This document shows, in pieces, positions 1-6,692 of a DNA stretch of 13,147 nucleotides. Where the stretch lies: positions 1-13,147 of the forward strand of contig CAMLKS010000029.1 of assembly GCA_946480675.1 (NCBI GenBank), written 5' to 3'. Made by a program: the position numbers and the translations under genes. The notes beneath the pieces are model-generated. The model was not told the DNA's origin, ran no database searches, and worked only from the letters and a program-made list of their open reading frames with translations. Source of the DNA: an uncultured Bacteroidota bacterium. Lineage in GTDB: Bacteria > Bacteroidota > Bacteroidia > Chitinophagales > Chitinophagaceae. Numbering within the stretch: the stretch's first letter is position 1; each line of letters opens with the position of its first letter.

Positions 1-2
1 TG

Positions 3-1718
3 GCCGAAGCGATGTCAGCCTATGTATTTGAGCTGGATACACCATTGGTTGCCGATTCTGTTTTTATTAATGATATACCCGCAACAGTTACACGTAATGG
101 ATTAGTGCATACCGTCACTATGCCTGCACCGCTGAATGCCGGGCAAAGCTTTACGGCAAGGGTGCATTATCACGGGCAACCCATCCCCGGGAATGGCTAT
201 TACAGAACGGGCATTAATAACACCGTAGCCGACCCCTGGGGAGTGATGGTGACCTACACACTGAGCGAACCGTATATGGCCAACAGGTGGTGGCCCTGCA
301 AGCAATCGCTGACGGATAAGATAGACAGTGCAGACATATGGATAACCATCCCCGGCGGGCTGAAGGCAGGCAGTAATGGATTGCTTAAAAATGTGACCGC
401 ATTAGGCAATGGCTACCAGCGTTATGAATGGCATACAAACTACCCCATTGCCTATTACCTGCTATCGGCTGCAGTAGCGCCCTATACCGATTACAGTTTC
501 AATGTAGCCATGCCCGGCAGCAGCATGCCATTGCCGGTGCAGAATTTTATCTACGATGTGCCGAATGCATTGCAAACCTATAAAGCGGGTATAGACAGCA
601 CTGCACAGATGCTGCAGTACTTTGCAGAAATATTTGGCCCTTATCCTTTTGATAAAGAAAAGTATGGGCACTGCTTAGTGCCGCTACCGGGCGGCATGGA
701 ACACCAGACCATGACTACGCAAGGCGATTTTGGGCCGCTGCTGACGGCGCATGAACTAGCGCATCAATGGTTTGGCAACCATGTTACCTGTGCCTCCTGG
801 CGGGATATATGGCTGAATGAAGGTTTTGCTACGTATGGCGAATACTTGTTCCTGCAACGCTGGCGCCCTGGTGATGCAGTAGCGCATATGCGCACCATAC
901 ATAACAGGGTCATATCAGCAGAGGCAAAGGGTGGCGCCGTGTATGTAGATGATACCACAAACGATGACCGCATATTTGACGGAAGGTTATCGTACGACAA
1001 AGCCGGTGCGGTGATACATATGCTACGCTATCTTATGGATGATGATGAAAAGTTCTTTACATTACTAAAGGCTTATCAAAGCAGGTATGCTTTTGGTAAT
1101 GCCACCACTGCGAATTTTAAAGCATTGGCAGAAGAGATGACCGGAAAGGATTTCACTACATTTTTCAATCAATGGATATATGGCGAAGGCTATCCGGTAT
1201 ATAGCATTACCTGGAACAAGATAAAGACAGATGTATTCCTGAAACTGCAACAGGAAACGGCTGTGCCACAGTCTGTAGCGGCGTATGATATGCCGGTGCC
1301 AATAAGGCTGATGGGGCCGCAGGGCGATACCACCATCATTCTTCACAACAACAGCTATGAGCAAATGGTAAAGCTGAGCTGGAACAAAATGATAACCCAG
1401 GTGGAGATAGACCCTGACAATTGGATACTGAATGGTGAAAACATAAACAGGCGCGACCCGCAATTAGGGTTAAATGAACTAACTTCAAACAGCATTATAG
1501 TGTTTCCCAATCCCTCGCAAGACTATTGGTATGTGGCAGGGTTGCCGGAAGGTTGTGAAATGAGATTGACAGACCTCGTGGGCAGGTTGGTGGAATATAA
1601 CAATGGTGCAGCAAAGAGCAGCGTGATAGATGCCAACTACCTGCACAAGGGTATGTACATACTCACTATAATGCAAAACGAAAAGAAGATAGCTACCCTA
1701 AAACTGATAAAAATATAA
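3..1718 (+). CDS. M1 family zinc metallopeptidase with T9SS sorting domain (5' partial)
   Basis: Secreted gluzincin-type metallopeptidase, probably an aminopeptidase acting outside the cell. The zinc site is HELAH at 750-764, with the third ligand Glu at 819-821, exactly 18 residues after the second His (HExxH-x18-E). The substrate-binding GxMEN motif reads GGMEH (690-704). The likely transition-state Tyr is at 993-995, in SYDKAG. A C-terminal domain of about 75 residues starts near 1487 with VFPNPS and contains HKGMYIL; this is a type A T9SS sorting domain, so the product should be exported and processed at the cell surface. The frame stays open to the left edge. Residues before the ATG at 12 align with the interior of the downstream paralogue, so the true start and signal peptide lie outside the window and that ATG is internal. 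The downstream paralogue follows after 7 bp, so the two are probably co-transcribed. Family assignment is firm; substrate is unknown. Confidence 0.93.
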   Translation, partial: AEAMSAYVFELDTPLVADSVFINDIPATVTRNGLVHTVTMPAPLNAGQSFTARVHYHGQPIPGNGYYRTGINNTVADPWGVMVTYTLSEPYMANRWWPCKQSLTDKIDSADIWITIPGGLKAGSNGLLKNVTALGNGYQRYEWHTNYPIAYYLLSAAVAPYTDYSFNVAMPGSSMPLPVQNFIYDVPNALQTYKAGIDSTAQMLQYFAEIFGPYPFDKEKYGHCLVPLPGGMEHQTMTTQGDFGPLLTAHELAHQWFGNHVTCASWRDIWLNEGFATYGEYLFLQRWRPGDAVAHMRTIHNRVISAEAKGGAVYVDDTTNDDRIFDGRLSYDKAGAVIHMLRYLMDDDEKFFTLLKAYQSRYAFGNATTANFKALAEEMTGKDFTTFFNQWIYGEGYPVYSITWNKIKTDVFLKLQQETAVPQSVAAYDMPVPIRLMGPQGDTTIILHNNSYEQMVKLSWNKMITQVEIDPDNWILNGENINRRDPQLGLNELTSNSIIVFPNPSQDYWYVAGLPEGCEMRLTDLVGRLVEYNNGAAKSSVIDANYLHKGMYILTIMQNEKKIATLKLIKI

Positions 1719-1725
1719 CTGCTGT

Positions 1726-3687
1726 ATGATAAGATGTTTACCTATAGTATTGTGTTGCCTGCTGGTGCAAACCGCTACGGCCAAGGGTGGCAATGCAAGC
1801 CAGCTATGTGCCGACCGCAGGCAGCAGCAAGGCACCGGTGCAAAAACAACAGTAGCAACACCAGAAGAGAATGATTATGACATAAAGCATGTGAAGTTTG
1901 ATATTGCCCTCACCAATACATCTACCGAGGTAAGCGGTAACGTGACCACAACAGCTAAAGTAGTGGTGCCTGCCATGGGCATATATGCCTTTGAGCTGAA
2001 TGACCTGCTGACGCTTGATTCCGTAAAGGTGGACGGGCAGGTGCTGCCGGTGGTTAGCACAGGTAGTGTACATAGAGTGAGCCTGGTGGCGCCATTAGTG
2101 AATGGCACAAGCTTTACCGCGCAGGTATTTTATCACGGGCAGGCCAATGCAGGGAACGGGCAGTTCTTCACAGGTGGGCTGCACCCTGTTGCTACCGCAG
2201 ATGGTTTCAAGCTGATGTACTCTATCAGCGATGACCTGTTTGCCGATGACTGGTGGCCATGCAAACAATCGCTTACCGATAAGATAGACAGTGTGGATAT
2301 GTGGGTTACGGTAGCTGATACCTTGAAAGTGGGTAGTAACGGATTGCTGATGCATACTACAACGCTGCCCGGCAACCAGCTGCGCTATGAATGGAAGACA
2401 GTATATCCTATAGATTATTACCTGGTATCTGTAGCCGTAGCACCTTACAATGAGTATAGCTACTATATGCACTTTACCGATGGCAGCAACGACTCGATGC
2501 TGGTGCAGAACTATGTATATAACACACCGGGGCATTTTACACCGCAGGCAAAAGCTGCGCTGGATAGCACGGGAATGATAATAGACCATTTCTCTACGTT
2601 GTTTGGCCGCTATCCTTTTGATAGGGAAAAGTATGGCCACTGCATGTCGCCACTGATGGGGGGTATGGAACACCAGACCATGACGACCCTGGGTACCGGG
2701 GGCTACAACGATGTAACCCTGATAGCGCATGAACTGGGGCACCAATGGTGGGGCAACAACGTAACGTATGCCAGCTGGCGCGATATATGGATGAGCGAAG
2801 GCTTTGCTTCTTACTGCGAACAATTATTTGTAGAACAGTTTCGCGGAGCAGCGGCTACTACGGCTTACCGTACCGGTGTATTTGGTTCGGCGATGGTAGG
2901 TGCCGGCAGTGTATATGTAGATGATACAACGAGTGTGAACCGCATTTTTGACGGCGCATTGACGTACAAAAAAGGCGCATCGGTAACACATATGCTACGC
3001 TACCTGGCACCACAGGACAGCCTCTTTTTCCGGGTGCTGAAAACATACCAGCAGCAATATGCCCGCGGCCTTGCCATGACAGCCGACCTGCAAACCATAG
3101 CAGAGCAGGTATATGGCACCGACCTCGATACCTTCTTCAACCAATGGGTATATGGCGAGGGGTACCCTACATATGGCGGCAAGTGGTACCAGGATGGTAA
3201 TAAAGTGTACCTGCAGATAACTCAGACCACCAGCAAGCCTGCATCGGTAGCCTGTTTCCACATGCCGCTGGAAGTGAAGCTGAAGTCGGCAGCGGGTGAT
3301 AAAATCATTAAGCTATATAATAATGCGAATAGCCAAACCTACACGCTGGAATGGGACAATGCAATGACCGGCTTTGAAATAGACCCCAATAACCATGTGC
3401 TGAACCGTTCGGTATTTATTACAAAAGATGCCACTATTGTTGGTATTGAAGACGTGGTGCAAAGCAATATATTCGTATCGCCAAACCCTGCTATTGATGC
3501 ATGGTATATACGCCATATGCCGCTGAACAGTTATTGTCGCCTTAGCGATATGGCAGGAAAAGTACTATGGAAGGGTGCCGGCGCCGATAACTTAGCAATA
3601 CCTGCAGTAGACTTGCCCAAAGGTGTATATGTGCTTTCTGTGAGCATCAACGGGTCGGCAGTGGAATACATCAAGCTGTTAAAATAA
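1726..3687 (+). CDS. M1 family zinc metallopeptidase with T9SS sorting domain (complete paralogue)
   Basis: Complete 653-residue paralogue of the preceding gene. A signal peptide covers residues 1 to about 19 (hydrophobic IVLCCLLV, cleavage near ATA-K). The M1 N-terminal beta domain begins about residue 50. The substrate motif is GGMEH (312-316), replacing canonical GxMEN. The zinc site is HELGH (335-339) plus Glu358, and the probable catalytic Tyr is 414. A short beta domain follows, then a type A T9SS sorting domain from about 578 (VSPNP, later PKGVYVL). The most similar blocks to the upstream copy are WWPCKQSLTDKIDS, the GGMEHQTMTT block and the NQW-YGEGYP block; linkers and the sorting domain diverge, which suggests an old tandem duplication. 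The start is supported by the signal peptide and the 7-bp gap to the upstream stop. Expected reaction: release of N-terminal amino acids from peptides at the cell surface or in the medium; specificity cannot be read from sequence. Confidence 0.95.
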   Translation: MIRCLPIVLCCLLVQTATAKGGNASQLCADRRQQQGTGAKTTVATPEENDYDIKHVKFDIALTNTSTEVSGNVTTTAKVVVPAMGIYAFELNDLLTLDSVKVDGQVLPVVSTGSVHRVSLVAPLVNGTSFTAQVFYHGQANAGNGQFFTGGLHPVATADGFKLMYSISDDLFADDWWPCKQSLTDKIDSVDMWVTVADTLKVGSNGLLMHTTTLPGNQLRYEWKTVYPIDYYLVSVAVAPYNEYSYYMHFTDGSNDSMLVQNYVYNTPGHFTPQAKAALDSTGMIIDHFSTLFGRYPFDREKYGHCMSPLMGGMEHQTMTTLGTGGYNDVTLIAHELGHQWWGNNVTYASWRDIWMSEGFASYCEQLFVEQFRGAAATTAYRTGVFGSAMVGAGSVYVDDTTSVNRIFDGALTYKKGASVTHMLRYLAPQDSLFFRVLKTYQQQYARGLAMTADLQTIAEQVYGTDLDTFFNQWVYGEGYPTYGGKWYQDGNKVYLQITQTTSKPASVACFHMPLEVKLKSAAGDKIIKLYNNANSQTYTLEWDNAMTGFEIDPNNHVLNRSVFITKDATIVGIEDVVQSNIFVSPNPAIDAWYIRHMPLNSYCRLSDMAGKVLWKGAGADNLAIPAVDLPKGVYVLSVSINGSAVEYIKLLK

Positions 3688-3727
3688 TAATGTGTTGTTC
3701 CTGCCACCGTGATTAGTGGTAAGATGC

Positions 3728-3735
3728 TAACTTTG
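3728..3735 (+). promoter_or_regulatory. Candidate Bacteroidota -7 promoter element upstream of the TerC gene
   Basis: TAACTTTG matches the Bacteroidota sigma-ABfr -7 consensus TAnnTTTG in every fixed position. It lies 17 bp before the ATG at 3753, so transcription would begin about 10 bp upstream of the start codon. A -33 TTTG at the usual spacing is not seen; the nearest TTG (3695-3697) is too far away. If real, it lets the TerC gene be expressed independently of the upstream peptidase pair. Confidence 0.35.
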
Positions 3736-3752
3736 GCGCACTACGTTTACTA

Positions 3753-4613
3753 ATGGAAAATCTGGAGCAGCTCTTTGGGCAGATCATTGCCAACCCCGGG
3801 CCATCGCTGGTCGTTGTTCTCAACCTGATTTTAATAGAAAGCCTGCTTTCTGTAGATAATGCCGCCGTACTGGCTACTATGGTGCTGGATTTGCCAAAGG
3901 ACCAGCGCAAGAAGGCATTGAAGTATGGTATTATTGGTGCGTATGTTTTCCGTGGTATCTGCCTGCTGTTTGCCTCCCTGCTGATACAGGTATGGTGGTT
4001 TAAGCCCGTAGGCGGCATTTATTTATTGATACTGGCTATTAAGCACTTCTTCTTCCGCAAAAAGAAAAGTGAAGAACAACTGATAGAAGAAGAACTGGAA
4101 CAAGCACATAAGAGTTGGCTCTATCGCAAAACACTGGGGGCTTTCGGCCCTTTCTGGGCAACGGTGATACTGGTGGAACTGATGGATCTTGCCTTTTCTA
4201 TAGATAATGTAATAGCGGCCAATGCTTATACCAAAAACATTGTGCTTATATGGGCAGGTGTGTTCATCGGCATCCTGGCTATGCGCTTTGTGGCGCAAGG
4301 CTTTGTAAGGCTGATGGAAAAATACCCCTTCCTGGATACCTGTGCCTATATTGTAATAGCGCTGCTGGGTTGTAAACTGACACTTTCCATGTTTGCACAC
4401 TTTCAGCCATGTTCATCCTTTGCACTGTTTCTCGAAGGGCCGCAATCGTGCTTAGAATCGCAAGGCAAACACCTGCCGCATGGCGAACACCCGGTAATAT
4501 GGGGCGATATCATTACATCGTTTGTAAGCATTGCCATATTTATACTGCCGGTGCTTAGCTCGCTGTTATTCAATTTTCCGCATCACGGGGAAGCAAAGAA
4601 AGAAGAGGAGTAA
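3753..4613 (+). CDS. TerC family integral membrane protein
   Basis: Inner-membrane protein of the TerC/Alx family, 286 residues, with about seven hydrophobic segments (roughly 18-45, 57-80, 87-101, 132-155, 160-183, 195-213, 252-275). The two family signature motifs are present and probably face each other in the membrane: E29 with SVDN (33-36), and ELMD (142-145) with SIDN (149-152). A charged cytosolic-type segment (102-125) separates the halves. TerC members are linked to tellurite resistance, manganese efflux and metalation of secreted enzymes in other bacteria; the ion for this one is unknown. The loop at 214-250 before the last helix is rich in His and Cys (H216, C220, C233, H240, H243, H246) and the tail has HH at 277-278 and ends in acidic residues. 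It lies 65 bp after the M1 peptidases with its own candidate promoter, and converges on porQ with a 4-bp gap. Confidence 0.9.
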   Translation: MENLEQLFGQIIANPGPSLVVVLNLILIESLLSVDNAAVLATMVLDLPKDQRKKALKYGIIGAYVFRGICLLFASLLIQVWWFKPVGGIYLLILAIKHFFFRKKKSEEQLIEEELEQAHKSWLYRKTLGAFGPFWATVILVELMDLAFSIDNVIAANAYTKNIVLIWAGVFIGILAMRFVAQGFVRLMEKYPFLDTCAYIVIALLGCKLTLSMFAHFQPCSSFALFLEGPQSCLESQGKHLPHGEHPVIWGDIITSFVSIAIFILPVLSSLLFNFPHHGEAKKEEE

Positions 4614-4617
4614 GATA

Positions 4618-5739
4618 TTACCAGCCCTGGTAGGTATCGCTCCAGTTCACTTTGTCGCCAAACTTGCCAATGCCGAATAGCTTATTCAACTGCATATTGA
4701 TGCCTATTTCATTGTAAGCACCTGCAAGGTGGTAATATGAGCGTGCATAATGCACCTGGAATTTATTGAGGTATAAACCTGCCCCAAATGAGAAGCCTGC
4801 AAGGCCCGATTTGTCTTTTATCGCCATTTCGCTACGGCGCAGGTGATTGTAGGCACCGGTAATGGTAAGGCGCTTTGCAAGCGTGATTTCTGCACCAAAT
4901 ATGAAGTGGCGGAACAACTTATCGGTAAAATGTGATTTCTTTTTGGTACTGCTATCCTGTCCCCCGAAAAGGTTGACTTCCGCATCGGCAGGATTGTCGT
5001 AGCGCACATCCCACTCGTACAGGTGATGAATGGTAGTGAACAAACGCAACGGCAGGTGTTTGAACTGTTTGGATATACCTATCTGCACATCGAAAGGTAG
5101 TGGTTCTGCAGGGTTGGAAGGGTTGTACTTCTTCACCATGTAGCCGATGTTCTTCGCTACGATGCCTATATGCCACAGGCTGGCCGTATCGTAATAGCTG
5201 ACCCCTACATCGGCCATCACACCCATTGCCGATTTATCATAGAGCTTGGAGCCTGCATATTTCAGCGTAGCACCATAGCGCCATTTTTCGCGGTACTGGC
5301 GCGATGCGGTAAGTGATATGGCATAGTCCGTAGCACGAAACTCACCATACTCATTTCCTACATTGTCCGTCTGTGTGAACTTGCCATAGTTGATGTACTG
5401 CACGCCGAGGGCAAATGAAGTATTGATCTTTGGCAGGTGGTAGCCATACAGCAGGTTGGCAATGCCCACACCTGAGTAGTAAATATTGTAATTGAGGCCC
5501 AACTGGTTGTGCAGGGTAGGGCGCATCAAGGCAGGGTTTTGTCCTGCAAAAGATATATCCTGGTCGGAACTGGCCACATGCATGCCGCCCAGCGCCGATA
5601 TATGCGGGGAATTAGGCAGGCGCAGGTATTCCATGGCATAATTGCCACCTATTACCTGCGCCTGCGATTGGTAGAAGAATATACTTAACAGCAATAAGCC
5701 ACTCCATTTAGTCAACTGCATACGCTTAAAACGATTCAT
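4618..5739 (-). CDS. porQ: Type IX secretion system protein PorQ
   Basis: Predicted outer-membrane beta-barrel protein of the T9SS, 373 residues. In Porphyromonas gingivalis PorQ works with PorU, PorV and PorZ in the attachment complex that processes cargo and anchors it at the cell surface. A signal peptide covers residues 1-27 (cleavage near QSQA-Q). The mature start carries PorQ-typical blocks: ALGG (49-52), QNPALM (67-72) and GVQYINYGKF (112-121), followed by TDNVGNEYGEF and alternating aromatic strands up to the C-terminus, consistent with a FadL/PorV-like barrel. The ATG at 5739 is used; a second Met at residue 7 would still leave a signal peptide. It lies 32 bp downstream of fabI on the same strand with no terminator seen, so co-transcription is likely. 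The 3' end abuts the convergent TerC gene. The family call rests on recognised motifs and length, not on a search. Confidence 0.88.
   Translation of the reverse strand: MNRFKRMQLTKWSGLLLLSIFFYQSQAQVIGGNYAMEYLRLPNSPHISALGGMHVASSDQDISFAGQNPALMRPTLHNQLGLNYNIYYSGVGIANLLYGYHLPKINTSFALGVQYINYGKFTQTDNVGNEYGEFRATDYAISLTASRQYREKWRYGATLKYAGSKLYDKSAMGVMADVGVSYYDTASLWHIGIVAKNIGYMVKKYNPSNPAEPLPFDVQIGISKQFKHLPLRLFTTIHHLYEWDVRYDNPADAEVNLFGGQDSSTKKKSHFTDKLFRHFIFGAEITLAKRLTITGAYNHLRRSEMAIKDKSGLAGFSFGAGLYLNKFQVHYARSYYHLAGAYNEIGINMQLNKLFGIGKFGDKVNWSDTYQGW
4619..4632. other. Small inverted repeat over the porQ stop codon at the convergent junction
   Basis: TACCAG-CC-CTGGTA is a perfect 6-bp inverted repeat (or 5 bp with a 4-base loop). 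It overlaps the porQ stop codon and lies 5 bp after the TerC stop codon. No run of T follows on either strand, so it is not a convincing intrinsic terminator, but it is the only hairpin I see at a junction with a 4-bp gap where both transcripts must end. Confidence 0.3.
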
Positions 5740-5771
5740 GAAAAGATTTATTGCTGTTTTTAGGATTGTGA

Positions 5772-6599
5772 TTAAGCCTTCGCTGCTTTTTCCATTTCTT
5801 CGATGACAGCCTGGCTAACACCTGTGTTGGAGAAGCCACCATCGTGGAAGAGGTTCTGCATCGTTACCATCTTTGTATAATCGCTGAAGAGGCTCAGGCA
5901 GTAGTCTGCACATTGCTCACCGGTAGCATTGCCCAATGGCGACATTTTATCGGCATAGGTAAAGAAGGCATCGAAGCCCGATACGCCCGAACCGGCGGTA
6001 GTAATGGTAGGCGATTGTGAAATGGTATTCACACGTACCTTTTTAGCAAAACCGTAGTGGTAGCCAAAGCTGCGTGCTATGCTTTCCATCAGTGCCTTAG
6101 CCTCGGCCATATCATTGTAGCCGGGGAAGGTGCGTTGTGCCGCTATGTAGGTAAGGGCTACTACAGAACCCCATTCTTTTATAGCATCCAGCTTCATGGC
6201 ACTTTGCAGCACTTTGTGCAGCGAAAGAGCAGATATATCCAGTGTTTTCAGGAAGTTATCGTAATTGGTATCTGTATAAGGTATCGCCTTGCGCACATTG
6301 GGCGACATGCCAATAGAGTGCAGGATGAAATCTACCTTACCACCAAAATGTTCCATGCTTTTTTGCAGCAGGTTTTCCAGGTCGGCTACAGATGTGGCAT
6401 CGGCTGGTATCACAGGGGCATTATTACAAAGTTTTGCCAGTTCATTTATCTTGCCCATACGCATAGCGATGGGGGCATTGGTCAGCACTATTTCAGCGCC
6501 TTCCTCAACAGCACGCAGGGCTGTTTTCCATGCTATAGAACGCTCGTCGAGCGCGCCGAAGATGATGCCTTTCTTTCCTTGTAACAATTGATGAGCCAT
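5772..6599 (-). CDS. fabI: Enoyl-[acyl-carrier-protein] reductase (NADH), FabI
   Basis: Catalyses the last step of each fatty-acid elongation cycle, reducing trans-2-enoyl-ACP with NAD(P)H in the cytoplasm. The protein has 275 residues, close to the family length. It is an SDR-fold protein: dinucleotide-binding region GIIFGALDERSIAW (11-24), HSIG (94-97; Gly97 corresponds to E. coli Gly93, a residue linked to triclosan sensitivity), and the active-site pair Tyr151 and Tyr161-x6-Lys168 in the TYIAAQRTFPGYNDMAEAK block. The substrate-loop start reads SQSP (194-197) where E. coli has SAGP, which I recognise as the Bacteroidota form, and HDGGFS (252-257) ends the fold. The start at 6599 gives the expected N-terminus MAHQLLQGKKGIIFGA. 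porQ follows 32 bp downstream; the PorE-like gene ends 93 bp upstream on the same strand. Confidence 0.96.
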   Translation of the reverse strand: MAHQLLQGKKGIIFGALDERSIAWKTALRAVEEGAEIVLTNAPIAMRMGKINELAKLCNNAPVIPADATSVADLENLLQKSMEHFGGKVDFILHSIGMSPNVRKAIPYTDTNYDNFLKTLDISALSLHKVLQSAMKLDAIKEWGSVVALTYIAAQRTFPGYNDMAEAKALMESIARSFGYHYGFAKKVRVNTISQSPTITTAGSGVSGFDAFFTYADKMSPLGNATGEQCADYCLSLFSDYTKMVTMQNLFHDGGFSNTGVSQAVIEEMEKAAKA

Positions 6600-6692
6600 A
6601 TATTTGATAATTCAGTTTATTGCAGGGTAAAAGTAGAAAAAAACAGTGAAGCTGACGCAGTATAATCTATGCTAATAAAGCGGTATATGTAC

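Noticed and set aside
2095..2823. 242-codon - strand frame inside the second M1 peptidase
   Set aside because: Antisense shadow of a well supported metallopeptidase; composition unlike a real protein.
3701..3720. Possible terminator after the second M1 peptidase
   Set aside because: The CCAC/GTGG inverted repeat has only a 4-5 bp stem with an 8-base loop and no T-run after it.
6057..6584. 175-codon open frame on the + strand opposite fabI
   Set aside because: Lies wholly inside fabI antisense, shows no recognisable protein family and is Cys/His/Tyr-rich in the manner of shadow frames.
6600..6692. Terminator or promoter in the 93-bp gap between the PorE-like gene and fabI
   Set aside because: A T-run on the - strand (near 6636-6643) follows only a 3-bp stem, and the best -7 candidate (TACTTTTA, 6628-6635) has a mismatch and no -33 partner.
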